Notes: generated from the sequence alone by a model not told the origin. 64,000 bases of DNA from Nocardia sp. MH4 (GCF_019266065.1 NZ_LPNR01000135.1:1-64000); one strand, 5' to 3'. Counted from the first letter of the stretch, positions 8,930-17,153 are shown. Translations and numbers: made by a program.

Positions 8930-8966
8930 ATTATGCGGCACCACCGGGGCCTTGCGGCAAGGCCCC
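8930..8966 (-). promoter_or_regulatory. Rifamycin-associated element and helR promoter
   Basis: Positions 8946-8966 form a perfect 21-bp palindrome with arms GGGGCCTTGC and GCAAGGCCCC around a single G. This agrees with the rifamycin-associated element described upstream of rifamycin-inducible resistance genes in actinobacteria. On the minus strand a possible -35 TTGCCG (8960-8955) lies inside it and a -10 CATAAT (8935-8930) follows after 19 bp. The element is about 100 bp upstream of the helR start. The match is from memory of the published motif. Confidence 0.82.
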
Positions 8967-9058
8967 CTGTGCGCTATATGTTGGATACGGAAGGGGAGTG
9001 AGGACTCCTCCCGTCCAGTGCACAGGGGGCCGTGGGCACAGAGCATCGGGATCGGCGA

Positions 9059-9934
9059 TCACGCCGTCCGGTCGGCCTCCTTGCGGGTCAGGAACGCCAG
9101 TACCGCCGACTCGAATTCGTCCTTGCGCTCGATCATCGCCCAGTGCCCGCAGTTCGGGAACACGTGCAGTTCGGCGCGCGGGATCGTGCGCATCGGGATC
9201 AACGCCATATCCAGCGGGCTCACCCGGTCGTCGCGGCCCCAGGTGATCAGGGTCGGCGCCTGCACCTTGTGCAGCATCGCCCACGGCGGGGGCGCGTCCG
9301 AGGCCTCCATCGCCCGCACCATCATCGCGAACGCGGCCTTGCTGTACATCCGGCGCGCGCTGTCGAGCGTGGCCGGGTCGGTGGCCTGGGTCCAGCGCTC
9401 CTCGATGAGCTCGTCGGTGACCATGGCCGGGTCGTAGACCATCGAGTGCAGCCACTGGATCAGCCGCTCGCGGGTGGGCTCCTCGGTGAACTCCTGCAGC
9501 AGCTTGATGCCCTCGCCGGGGCCCGGGCTGAACAGGTTGCGCCCGATGCCGCCGATCGTCACCAGCTTGCCGACCCGCTCCGGATGCGCGATCGCGTAGT
9601 TGAGCGCGACGCCACCGCCCATCGAATTGCCGATGATGTCGACACTGTCCAGGCCCAGCGCATCGACGAAGCGGACCACCGCGTCGAGCGCGGTGACCAT
9701 CGGATGCCCGCCGAAGTCGTCGCTCACCCCGAAGCCGGGGAATTCCAGGACCAGGCACCGGAATCGGTCGGCGAACGTGGCGAGATTGCCGCGGTAGTTG
9801 CGCCACCCGGTGACCCCGGGGCCCGACCCGTGCAGCAGCAGCAGCGGCGGACCGTCGCCGGCCTGGTGGTAGCGCAGCACGCCCGCGTCGGTGCGGATCT
9901 CGCGCAGGGTGGCCTCGTAGCTCAGCTCGGTCAT
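9059..9934 (-). CDS. hsaD: Meta-cleavage product hydrolase (4,9-DSHA hydrolase)
   Basis: HsaD hydrolyses the carbon-carbon bond of the HsaC ring-cleavage product, separating the dienoate from the C/D-ring propionate. The 291-residue alpha/beta hydrolase has the oxyanion loop HGSGPG (35-40), nucleophile Ser104 in GNSMGG, acid Asp236 in GRDDRVSP and His264 in NCGHWAM, all typical of MCP hydrolases. ATG 9934 overlaps the stop of the upstream SDR as ATGA, so translation is coupled. It is the last gene of the leftward KSI-kstD-small protein-SDR-hsaD operon. A BphD-type hydrolase would look similar; the presence of HsaA, HsaC and HsaE nearby decides for HsaD. Confidence 0.88.
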   Translation of the reverse strand: MTELSYEATLREIRTDAGVLRYHQAGDGPPLLLLHGSGPGVTGWRNYRGNLATFADRFRCLVLEFPGFGVSDDFGGHPMVTALDAVVRFVDALGLDSVDIIGNSMGGGVALNYAIAHPERVGKLVTIGGIGRNLFSPGPGEGIKLLQEFTEEPTRERLIQWLHSMVYDPAMVTDELIEERWTQATDPATLDSARRMYSKAAFAMMVRAMEASDAPPPWAMLHKVQAPTLITWGRDDRVSPLDMALIPMRTIPRAELHVFPNCGHWAMIERKDEFESAVLAFLTRKEADRTA

Positions 9935-10722
9935 GCGTGCGTGCCCCCGTCGATGCGGATCTCGGTGCCGGTGATGAACGCGCCGTCCTCGGAGACCAGC
10001 ATCGCGATCACGCCGGCCACCGCGCTCGGATCGCCCATGCCCGCGCCGCCGGATTCCTGATCGGTCGGCAGGGCGGGCGACAGCTTCGAGAACAGCGCCC
10101 AATCGGCGTCGGCGGGCACGTAACCCGGTGTGGCGTCGGTGATGCCGGACTTGATGCTGCCCGGCGCGACGCACACCGCGCGCAGGCCCTTGCCGCCGTA
10201 TTCGAGGGCGATGGCGTGGGTGAAGGACTGGATGCCGCCCTTGCTCGCCGCGTAGGCCGCCATGTAGGGGTGCGCGAAGGCCGCCGAGGTGGAGCTGAAG
10301 TTCACGATCGTCGCGCGCGGGTTGGCCAGCAGGGCGGGCAGTGCTTCGCGGACCACCAGGAAGGTGCCGGTGAGATTGACCCGCAGGATCAGCTCCCACA
10401 GCTCGAGGGAGGTCTGCTCGGTGTGCGAGGCGCGCAGGATGCCCGCCGCGTTGACCAGCGAGTCCAGCCCACCGAGAGTCTGCACCGACGAGCGCACGCC
10501 CTCGATCACCGACTGCTCGTCCCCGATGTCGAGGGTCAGAGTGGTCAGCCGGTCCGCGGTGCCGCGTTCGGTGGCCCGCGCCAGGGTGGCCGCGAGACCG
10601 TCGGCCGACACGTCGGCGCCGACCACTCGGGCGCCCTCGTCGAGCAGCCGGAGCACGGTGGCCTGTCCGATGCCGGACGCGGCGCCGGTGACCAGTGTCC
10701 GGTGGCCGTCGAGTCTGTTCAT
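9931..10722 (-). CDS. SDR family oxidoreductase
   Basis: This is a 263-residue classical SDR with TGAASGIG at 12-19, NAAG at 91-94, Ser143/144 and Tyr157-x3-Lys161 (YAASK). It lacks the insertion of the mycofactocin-coupled SDRs, so an ordinary NAD(P)-dependent enzyme such as a hydroxysteroid dehydrogenase is likely. A long segment with SKLSPALPTDQESGGAGMGDP precedes the C-terminal ITGTEIRIDGG. The stop overlaps the hsaD start by 4 bp, and a small CxxC protein is 25 bp upstream. A 3beta- or 17beta-hydroxysteroid dehydrogenase role is inferred from the setting only. Confidence 0.8.
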   Translation of the reverse strand: MNRLDGHRTLVTGAASGIGQATVLRLLDEGARVVGADVSADGLAATLARATERGTADRLTTLTLDIGDEQSVIEGVRSSVQTLGGLDSLVNAAGILRASHTEQTSLELWELILRVNLTGTFLVVREALPALLANPRATIVNFSSTSAAFAHPYMAAYAASKGGIQSFTHAIALEYGGKGLRAVCVAPGSIKSGITDATPGYVPADADWALFSKLSPALPTDQESGGAGMGDPSAVAGVIAMLVSEDGAFITGTEIRIDGGTHA

Positions 10723-10747
10723 GAGTCGTCTCTCCTAGGTGTGGGGG

Positions 10748-11005
10748 TCAGCCGAGCCGGCCGGGAACCGGCTCGTGCCGCAACTGATCGGTCGCCAATT
10801 CGCCCGCGCGAACCGCGTCGTCGATCGAATCGCGCAGTGCCGAGCAGGTGGGGATCCAGCTGCTCGGCTCGCCGAGAGCCGCGCGCCGGGCGAATTCCGG
10901 GCAGGCGGACTCGGCGTCGTCGAGCCACTGGACGCTGGTGTGGCTGGGGCTGAACTTCTCGGCCAGCACCTTGTTGCCGCAGCTCGCGCATTCGACGGGA
11001 TGCAT
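10748..11005 (-). CDS. Small CxxC protein of the steroid operon
   Basis: This is an 85-residue protein of unknown function. It begins MHPVECASCGNKVLAEKF, with one Cys-x2-Cys pair (Cys6, Cys9) and a third cysteine in ESACPEF, then a region rich in charged residues. Such spacing could bind zinc or iron-sulfur, but three cysteines are not a full classic site. It lies between the kstD gene (10 bp away) and the SDR in one direction, in the middle of the KSI-to-hsaD operon, so it is under the same control. An accessory or electron-transfer role for the neighbouring flavin dehydrogenase is a guess; I do not recognise a named family. Confidence 0.6.
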   Translation of the reverse strand: MHPVECASCGNKVLAEKFSPSHTSVQWLDDAESACPEFARRAALGEPSSWIPTCSALRDSIDDAVRAGELATDQLRHEPVPGRLG

Positions 11006-11015
11006 GATGCCCGCC

Positions 11016-12677
11016 TCAGCGCTCGCCCGCGGCGTGCCGCGCGCCGACGTAGCCGAACACCATCGCGGGACCGATGGTCGCGCCCGCGCCGGCGTAGTCG
11101 TTGCCCATCACGGCCGCGGAGGTGTTGCCGGCGGCGTAGAGGCCGGGGATGGGCGAGCCGTCGGCGCGCAACACCTGGGCGTCGGCGTTGTAGACCAGAC
11201 CGCCCTTGGTGCCGAGGTCGCCGATGCGCACGCGCAGCGCGTAGTACGGGCCCCTGTCCATCACATCGAGCGCCGGCGTCGCCAGCGTCGGGTCACCGTA
11301 GTAGTTGTCGTAGGCGCTGTCCCCGCGACCGAAGTCGGCGTCGTGGCCCGCGCGCGCGAATCCGTTGAACCGGTCGACGGTCTCGCGCAGCGTGGTGACG
11401 GGAACACCGATCGCGGCGGCCAGGCCGTCGATGTCGGGTGCGCTCTGCACCAGACCGCTCGAGGTCCACGCGGCGGGGAACTTCTGCCCGGGCACGATGC
11501 CGCCGATGGGATAGCGGCTCTTGGCCTTCGCGTCGAAGATCAGCCAGGCCGGGTCGTGGCTGCCGCGCAGCTGGGCGTGCACGAACGTGACGTACGGCGA
11601 GGCCTCGTTGGTGAAGCGCTTGCCGGAGCTGTCGACGATGATCGAGCGCGGGATCGACCGCTCCGAGACCAGCACCTGATTGATGCCGTCGGGCCGCTGG
11701 AACGACGGCATCCACCACGCGTCGTCCATCAGATCGACCGCGGCGCCGACCCGCTCGCCCGCGACGATGCCGTCACCGGTGTTGTCGGTCGAGGCGGCGC
11801 TGAAGTTGTCGCGTCCGCCCTCGGGCAGATAGCGCTTGCGCATCGCCTGGTTGTGCTCGAAACCGCCGGTGGCCAGCAGCACTCCGGCGCGCGCCCGGAT
11901 CCGGATCTCGCGGCCGTCGCGTTCGGCGACGACGCCGAGCACCGCGCCCGACTCGTCGGTGATCAGCGAGCGCAGCGGCGTGTTCAGCCACAGCGGCACG
12001 CCGGCGTCGCGCAGGGCCAGCCGCAGCCGCGCGATCAGCGCTCGGCCCAGGGTGTCCGTGTGCCTGCGCAGCAGGATCGCCTTGACCGCCCGCAAGCCGG
12101 TCAGCAGCGCGGTCCAGCGCGCCTTCCAGGTGCGGGTCACCATATTGAGCTGGACGAAGTCCTTGGAGGTGATGAACAGCCCGGGCGGGGTCGCCAGCGC
12201 CGCCGGGCGCAGCAGATCCTCGTCCTCGCCGAGCTGCTTGAGGTCGACCGGCAGCGGTTCGATGGAGCGGCCCGCGGGACGACCGCCCGGCGCCTCGGGG
12301 TGATAGTCGGAATAGCCGGTGCACCACTGGAACCGCAGGTGCGGGCTGGTCTCGAGGAAGGCCAGCATGCGCGGGCCCTCGTCGATGAAGGCGTCGAGGT
12401 TGCCGGTGGGCACCCGGTCGCCGACGACGGCGTCGAGGTAGGCGCGCACATCCGCGCGGGAATCGCCGAGACCCTCGCGCAGCAGCGTCGGATTGTTCGG
12501 CACCCAGATCCCGCCGCCCGAGAGCGCGGTGCTGCCGCCGTACACCGCGGCCTTCTCGATGACGAGGGTGTCGAGCCCGCGATCGGCGGCCGCGAGCGCG
12601 CCGGTCAACCCGCCCGCGCCGCTGCCGACGACGAGGAAGCCGACTTCGTGATCCCAGTGTTGTTCGGTCGCAGTCAC
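11016..12677 (-). CDS. kstD: 3-ketosteroid delta1-dehydrogenase family flavoprotein
   Basis: This 553-residue FAD enzyme introduces the 1,2 (or possibly 4,5alpha) double bond into ring A of 3-ketosteroids. The N-terminal FAD motif VGSGAGGLTGALAAADRG and YGGSTALSGGGIWVPNNP are visible, and the C-terminus GLYAAGNTSAAV..YAGAGATIGPAM carries the Tyr and Gly expected in the KstD active site. The GTG start at 12677 is chosen because it follows a GAGCGAGGCGAGA stretch and leaves 11 bp after the KSI stop; longer readings run antisense through KSI. It resembles the mycobacterial KstD (KstD2/3-like) more than the KstD1-like protein upstream. A delta4-(5alpha)-dehydrogenase is the main alternative. Confidence 0.83.
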   Translation of the reverse strand: MTATEQHWDHEVGFLVVGSGAGGLTGALAAADRGLDTLVIEKAAVYGGSTALSGGGIWVPNNPTLLREGLGDSRADVRAYLDAVVGDRVPTGNLDAFIDEGPRMLAFLETSPHLRFQWCTGYSDYHPEAPGGRPAGRSIEPLPVDLKQLGEDEDLLRPAALATPPGLFITSKDFVQLNMVTRTWKARWTALLTGLRAVKAILLRRHTDTLGRALIARLRLALRDAGVPLWLNTPLRSLITDESGAVLGVVAERDGREIRIRARAGVLLATGGFEHNQAMRKRYLPEGGRDNFSAASTDNTGDGIVAGERVGAAVDLMDDAWWMPSFQRPDGINQVLVSERSIPRSIIVDSSGKRFTNEASPYVTFVHAQLRGSHDPAWLIFDAKAKSRYPIGGIVPGQKFPAAWTSSGLVQSAPDIDGLAAAIGVPVTTLRETVDRFNGFARAGHDADFGRGDSAYDNYYGDPTLATPALDVMDRGPYYALRVRIGDLGTKGGLVYNADAQVLRADGSPIPGLYAAGNTSAAVMGNDYAGAGATIGPAMVFGYVGARHAAGER

Positions 12678-12688
12678 TCTCGCCTCGC

Positions 12689-13060
12689 TCAGCCGACGAC
12701 CATGTCGTCCTGGGACCAGAACGCGCGCATGCTGGTGATGCGGGCGTCCTCGTCGAAGGTCATGACATCGATCGGATCGAGGGTGAACTTCTGGTCGCCG
12801 AACTCGGTGACCACCCGGAAGCTGAACGCGGCGCTGTCGCCCGCGACGCGCACGCTGAACAGTTCCGTCGAGCGCCGCAGCGGCTCGATGGCCTCGTAGA
12901 ACTTCGTGATCGCGGCGTGGCCGACATGCGGTTCGGAGCCGACCGGATCCTCGACCGTCGCGTCCTCGCGGTAGAGGGCGACGACATCGGCAGCCGTACC
13001 GCTGCCGACGGCCTCCACATATTTGCGCACCGTCGCGCGAATGTCGTCCGCTGAAGCCAT
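12689..13060 (-). CDS. Steroid delta5-3-ketosteroid isomerase
   Basis: This 123-residue SnoaL-fold protein moves the double bond of 3-oxo-5-ene steroids to the conjugated 4-ene. It aligns along its length with Comamonas ketosteroid isomerase. The catalytic set is kept: Tyr14 in RKYVEAV, Asp38 in ATVEDPVGSEP and Asp98 in LDPIDVM (Tyr14, Asp38, Asp99 in the Comamonas enzyme). ATG 13060 has AGGAG upstream. It heads the KSI-kstD-CxxC-SDR-hsaD group. Its presence implies that the pathway meets 5-ene-3-one intermediates, as when pregnenolone or DHEA is oxidised at C3. NTF2-like proteins are often unassignable, but the active-site match makes this one firm. Confidence 0.86.
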   Translation of the reverse strand: MASADDIRATVRKYVEAVGSGTAADVVALYREDATVEDPVGSEPHVGHAAITKFYEAIEPLRRSTELFSVRVAGDSAAFSFRVVTEFGDQKFTLDPIDVMTFDEDARITSMRAFWSQDDMVVG

Positions 13061-13099
13061 CGTGTTGCTCCTGAAATGTCGAGAAGTGGGGATCTGTGA

Positions 13100-13159
13100 A
13101 CCGAACCACATCCGGTGGCCGGTGGACACGGGTCCCTCCCGGCCAGCGGGAGGGACCCG
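13100..13159 (-). terminator. 13-bp hairpin after kstD1, also matching the island operator
   Basis: CGGGTCCCTCCCG at 13129-13141 pairs perfectly with CGGGAGGGACCCG at 13147-13159 around GCCAG. It begins 7 bp past the kstD1 stop, so a terminator is the simplest reading. Its core TCCCG-GCCAG-CGGGA (13137-13151) matches the island's inverted repeat, is centred 84 bp from the KSI start, and has a TTCGGT hexamer 39 bp downstream (13105-13100). It may therefore also act as the KSI promoter operator. Confidence 0.55.
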
Positions 13160-13166
13160 GGCGGGC

Positions 13167-14702
13167 CTATTCGCCCAGCATGTGCCGCACGGCGAGGTGG
13201 CTGAACAGCATGGACGCGCCGATCGGGTTGCCACCGCCGGGGTAGACCTCACCGCTGACCGCGGCCATGGTGTTGCCCGCCGCGTAGAGGCCGGGGATCG
13301 GCGCGCCGTCGCGGCCGAGCACCCGCGCCGCCGAGTCGGTGCGCAGGCCGCCCTTGGTGCCGAGGTCGGAGATGCCGAACGCCGCGGCGTGGTACGGGCC
13401 CTTGTCGATGGTCACCAGCGGCGGTTCGCCGCCGGAGAAGGCGCGGTCGTAGGCCTCGTCGCCGCGCCCGAAATCGGGGTCGACGCCGGTGGCGACCATG
13501 CCGTTGAACCGTTCCACGGTCGCCTCGAGATTCGCCGCGGGCACACCGATCTTCGCGGCCAGCTCGGCGAGGGTGTCGGCGGTGTGCCACAGGCCCGCGT
13601 CGACGTATTTCTGCGTCTCGACCATGGACACGTTGGTAGCCTTGATCGGCGGCACCTCGCCTTCGGTGTCGTCGTAGATCATCCAGAACGGCAGGGTCAG
13701 GCCGCGCTCGGTCATCTGCCGGATGACCTCGCGGCCGAGCCGGTCGTAGGGCGCCGACTCGTTGACGAATCGGTTGCCGTCCTGGTCGACGAAGATGCCG
13801 CCGGTGAACCACAGCGCGAACGCCGAGCGCCCGTCCGGGTGGGTCAGGCCCGGTGACCACCACGCCTGATCCATGAGATCGGTGTCGGCGCCTGCCGCGA
13901 TGCCTGCCTGATGCGCCAAGCCCTGATTTCCCCAGGGTCCCATGGTGTCTCGCGCCTCGCCGGGCACGCCGTAGTGCTTGCGCAGCTCGTCGTTCTGCTC
14001 GAAACCGCCCGCGGCGAGCACCACGCCGCGGCGCGCGCGGATCGCGACCCGGTCGCCGTCGCGTTCGACGATCGCACCGGTCACCACGCCGTCCTCGACG
14101 ACCAGCTCCACCAGCGGCGACTCCAGGTAGAGCTTGGCGTGCGGGTAGGTCGACAGCGCGCGCAGCATGCGCCCGATCAGCGCCTGCCCGCCGATCAGCA
14201 GCTCCGGCAGCGCGGCGCCGAGCCGGTCGGTATCGAGCGGTCCGCGCAGCGACTCGCGCAGCTCGCCCAGCTCGGCGGCGGGCAGCGGCGTGGGCATGAT
14301 GTGGCGCTGCCCGTCGAGCCTGGCCTTGGGCGCCTTACCGAAGTAGTCCGGCCACGGCAGCATCTGGAACTCGAAATGGTCGTCGGCTTCGAGGTATTCG
14401 ATGAGGTCGCGACCCCGCCGCACGTAGGTCTGCTGCAGCTCGTCGGGGGTGCGGTCGCCGACGACGGCCCGGTAGTAGGTGAGCGCGTCGTCGAGGGTGT
14501 CGTCGGTGCCCGCGCGCTCCAGCACCGGGTTGCACGGGAACCAGACGCCACCGCCACCCGAATACGCCGTCGTGCCGCCGAACTTGTCGGTCGCCTCGAC
14601 CACCGCGACGCTGAGCCCTTCGCGGGCGGCGGTGTAGGCGCCGGCCAGGCCACCGCCCGAGCCCGCGACCAGCACGTCCACCTCGTCGTTCCAGTCCACC
14701 AC
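13167..14702 (-). CDS. kstD1: 3-ketosteroid delta1-dehydrogenase (KstD1 type)
   Basis: KstD1 dehydrogenates C1-C2 of androstenedione-like steroids, which together with 9alpha-hydroxylation makes ring B open spontaneously. The 511-residue protein closely follows Rhodococcus KstD1: FAD motif AGSGGGLAGAYTAAREGLS, FGGTTAYSGGGGVWFP, TYYRAVVGDRTPDELQ, DLMDQAWWSPGLTHPDGRS and C-terminal AAGNTMAAVSGEVYPGGGNPIGAS with the expected active-site Tyr and Gly. The first of two adjacent GTG codons (14702) is chosen; AGGAGG lies 5 nt upstream. It faces the BVMO gene across a promoter region with two operator copies. A hairpin follows its stop, so it may be a single-gene transcript. Confidence 0.9.
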   Translation of the reverse strand: MVDWNDEVDVLVAGSGGGLAGAYTAAREGLSVAVVEATDKFGGTTAYSGGGGVWFPCNPVLERAGTDDTLDDALTYYRAVVGDRTPDELQQTYVRRGRDLIEYLEADDHFEFQMLPWPDYFGKAPKARLDGQRHIMPTPLPAAELGELRESLRGPLDTDRLGAALPELLIGGQALIGRMLRALSTYPHAKLYLESPLVELVVEDGVVTGAIVERDGDRVAIRARRGVVLAAGGFEQNDELRKHYGVPGEARDTMGPWGNQGLAHQAGIAAGADTDLMDQAWWSPGLTHPDGRSAFALWFTGGIFVDQDGNRFVNESAPYDRLGREVIRQMTERGLTLPFWMIYDDTEGEVPPIKATNVSMVETQKYVDAGLWHTADTLAELAAKIGVPAANLEATVERFNGMVATGVDPDFGRGDEAYDRAFSGGEPPLVTIDKGPYHAAAFGISDLGTKGGLRTDSAARVLGRDGAPIPGLYAAGNTMAAVSGEVYPGGGNPIGASMLFSHLAVRHMLGE

Positions 14703-14736
14703 TGTTTCCTCCTGGTACCACCTCGTTGTGGCGATG

Positions 14737-14859
14737 ACGGTAGGTCGGGTGACGGCGGTCACGGAGCGGACCATCCCGATCACCGGGAGGCGATCGGGAC
14801 CCGAACGTGCCGGTCAGCGGGAAGGACGTCTGCTCTCCCGGCCCGCGCGTCCTTAGCGT
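14737..14859. promoter_or_regulatory. Divergent promoter kstD1 / steroid monooxygenase with two operators
   Basis: TCCCG-ATCAC-CGGGA lies at 14774-14788 and TGCCG-GTCAG-CGGGA at 14808-14822. The first is centred exactly 39 bp from TACCGT on the minus strand (14742-14737), for kstD1. The second is centred 39 bp from TAGCGT (14854-14859), for the monooxygenase. Distances from site centre to start codon are 79 and 84 bp. A 15-bp site spanning about -58 to -44 fits an activator placed upstream of the -35 region. Confidence 0.68.
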
Positions 14860-14898
14860 CGCTCGCAGAGAACCGGTCTCCATCGAAAGGTAGGCACT

Positions 14899-16530
14899 GT
14901 GAACCCCGAGACCCCATCGGCATCAGTGAAGGGCCCGGCCGACGTCGACGTGGTCGTCGTCGGCGCCGGCATCGCCGGCCTGTACGCACTGCACCGCTTC
15001 CGCGGCAGCGGACTGACCGTGCGGGTGTTCGAGGCAGGCGAGGGCGTGGGCGGCGTCTGGTATTGGAACCGCTACCCGGGCGCGCGGTGCGACGTGGAGA
15101 GCGTGGACTACTCGTACTCGTTCGACGACGCGCTGCAGCAGGAGTGGAACTGGAGCGAGAAGTACGCCACCCAGCCCGAGATCCTGTCCTACCTCGAACA
15201 CGTCGCCGATCGCTACGACCTGCGCCGCGACATCGAATTCGGCACCCGCGTCACCGATATCGTGCTCGACGAGCGGACCCTGCGCTGGCAGGTCGACACC
15301 GACACCGGCCGGACCGTCTCGGCCCGGTTCGTCGTGCTGGCCACCGGTCCGCTGTCGAACGCGAACACCCCGGCCATCGACGGCCTCGGCTCCTTCGCGG
15401 GCCGGGTGCTGCACACCTCGCACTGGCCGCACGAAGGCGTCGACCTGACCGGACAGCGGGTCGGCGTGATCGGCACCGGATCCTCCGGCATCCAGACCAT
15501 CCCGTGCCTGGCCGAACAGGCCGAGCGGCTGCACGTCTTCCAGCGCACCGCCAATTACAGTGTGCCCGCGGGGAATACACCGCTGAGCGAGGCCGATCGG
15601 CAGGCGCAGAAGGCGAACTACGCCGAGCGCAGGCGGCTGTCGATGGCCAGCGGCGGCGGTTCCCCGCATCAGGCGCACCCGATGTCCGCCCTCGCGGTGA
15701 GCCCGCGGGAACTGCGCGAGGCCTACGAACAGCGCTGGGCCCTGGGCGGCGTGTTGTTCAGCAAGACCTTTCCCGATCAGCTGGTGAGCCTGGCCGCCAA
15801 CGACACCGCGCGGGAGTTCTGGGAGGAGAAGGTGCGGGCCGTGATCGACGACCCGCGGGTCGCCGACCTGCTGGTTCCGCGTGATCACCCGATCGGCACC
15901 AAGCGGATCTGCACCGACACGAACTACTACCAGACCTACAACCGCGCCAATGTCGAGCTGGTGGACCTGAAGGCCACCCCGATCAGCCGCATCGACGCCG
16001 CGGGCGTGCACACCACCGCGGCGCACTACCCGCTCGACACCCTGGTGCTGGCCACCGGATTCGACGCGATGACCGGCTCGGTGTCGCGGATGAACATCGT
16101 CGGCCGCGGTGGCGAATCGCTCAACGAGGCCTGGCGGGAGGGACCGAAGACCTATCTGGGGCTGGGCGTGACGGGCTTCCCGAACCTGTTCAACCTGACC
16201 GGCCCCGGCAGCCCGTCGGTCCTGGCCAACATGGTGCTGCACTCGGAACTGCACGTCGACTGGGTGGCCGAGGCCATCGGTTACCTCGACAGCAGGGGAG
16301 CGGTGGGGCTCGAGGCCAGGCCGGACGCGGTGGCCGAGTGGGTCCGCGAATGCGCGAGCAGGGCCGCGGGAACGCTGATGACCCAGGCGAATTCGTGGTA
16401 CCTGGGCGCCAACATCGAGGGCAGGCCGCGGGTGTTCATGCCCTTCGTCGGTGGCTTCGGGGTCTACGGCGAGATCATCGCCGAGGTCGCGGCCGCGGGA
16501 TACAAGGGTTTCGACGTCCTCGAGGCGTGA
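14899..16530 (+). CDS. Baeyer-Villiger monooxygenase, steroid (progesterone) monooxygenase-like
   Basis: This 543-residue FAD/NADPH enzyme inserts oxygen next to a ketone. It has two Rossmann motifs, GAGIAG (22-27) and GTGSSG (192-197), and the BVMO fingerprint F-x-G-x3-H-x3-W-P at 166-177 (F166, W176). Long stretches such as GVGGVWYWNRYPGARCDVES, NWSEKYATQPEIL, LTGPGSPSVLANMVLHSE and SWYLGANIEGRPRVFMPF agree with Rhodococcus rhodochrous steroid monooxygenase as I remember it. That enzyme turns progesterone into testosterone acetate and 20-keto steroids into 17-acetoxy steroids. The GTG start follows a GAAAGG. In this island it would remove the two-carbon side chain of pregnanes, with an esterase encoded at 18033-18995. 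A 17-ketone lactonising BVMO is the alternative. Confidence 0.83.
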   Translation: MNPETPSASVKGPADVDVVVVGAGIAGLYALHRFRGSGLTVRVFEAGEGVGGVWYWNRYPGARCDVESVDYSYSFDDALQQEWNWSEKYATQPEILSYLEHVADRYDLRRDIEFGTRVTDIVLDERTLRWQVDTDTGRTVSARFVVLATGPLSNANTPAIDGLGSFAGRVLHTSHWPHEGVDLTGQRVGVIGTGSSGIQTIPCLAEQAERLHVFQRTANYSVPAGNTPLSEADRQAQKANYAERRRLSMASGGGSPHQAHPMSALAVSPRELREAYEQRWALGGVLFSKTFPDQLVSLAANDTAREFWEEKVRAVIDDPRVADLLVPRDHPIGTKRICTDTNYYQTYNRANVELVDLKATPISRIDAAGVHTTAAHYPLDTLVLATGFDAMTGSVSRMNIVGRGGESLNEAWREGPKTYLGLGVTGFPNLFNLTGPGSPSVLANMVLHSELHVDWVAEAIGYLDSRGAVGLEARPDAVAEWVRECASRAAGTLMTQANSWYLGANIEGRPRVFMPFVGGFGVYGEIIAEVAAAGYKGFDVLEA

Positions 16531-16534
16531 GACA

Positions 16535-16573
16535 CGACGGCGGGGTGGTCCGGATCGGACCACCCCGCCGTCG
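16535..16573. terminator. Bidirectional terminator between BVMO and hsaB
   Basis: An 18-bp perfect stem, CGACGGCGGGGTGGTCCG (16535-16552) with its complement at 16556-16573 and loop GAT, fills the 47-bp gap between the convergent monooxygenase and flavin reductase genes. Confidence 0.8.
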
Positions 16574-16577
16574 TCGG

Positions 16578-17084
16578 TCAGGCCGCGAACCCGCCGAACC
16601 CGCCGCGGTAGTACAGCAGCGGCTTACCACCTTCGGTGGCCCGCAGATCGACGATCCGGGCCAGCACCACCGTGTGATCGCCCGCGTCGTGCTCGAGCTC
16701 GACGCTGACCTCGATGTGGGCCAGCGCCCCGGCCAGCGCGGGCGCGCCGTTGCCCGCCCGGTCCCAGTCGACGCCGGCGAACTTGTCGGCGCCGCTGACC
16801 GCGAACCGGCGGCACAGCTCGCTCTGCTCCTCGGCCAGGATGTTGATGCACAGGGCGCCCGCGGCGCGCAGCAGCGGCCAGCTGGTGGAACTCTTGGCCG
16901 GGCAGAACGACACGTACGGCGGGTCCAGCGACACCGACACCACCGACTGGCAGGTGAAGCCGAGCGGCCGCGTCCCGTCGTGAGCGGCGATCACCGCGAC
17001 GCCGGTCGCGAAATGACCGAGCACTCTGCGCAGGTCGGCGGGGGCAGGGATACCTGCGTCGACGACGACGTTGTCTGCATTCAT
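16578..17084 (-). CDS. hsaB: Flavin reductase component of the HsaAB monooxygenase
   Basis: HsaB reduces flavin with NADH and supplies it to HsaA. This 168-residue protein has the flavin-reductase-like split-barrel pattern LRRVLGHFATGVAVIAA, GFTCQSVVSVSLDPPYVSFCP, CINILAEEQSELCRRFA and DKFAGVDW, with the C-terminal PLLYYRGGFGGF found in HsaB. It is not next to hsaA but has its own promoter facing the PadR gene. It ends at a shared terminator with the BVMO. Other two-component monooxygenases use similar reductases, so it could also serve a different partner; hsaA at 22129-23307 is the only candidate here. Confidence 0.83.
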   Translation of the reverse strand: MNADNVVVDAGIPAPADLRRVLGHFATGVAVIAAHDGTRPLGFTCQSVVSVSLDPPYVSFCPAKSSTSWPLLRAAGALCINILAEEQSELCRRFAVSGADKFAGVDWDRAGNGAPALAGALAHIEVSVELEHDAGDHTVVLARIVDLRATEGGKPLLYYRGGFGGFAA

Positions 17085-17153
17085 AGGGGTCCTCCCGAAC
17101 GGAATTCGTTGCCCCCACGATCCGGGGTGAGCGGGGACCGGCTCAAGACGTTC

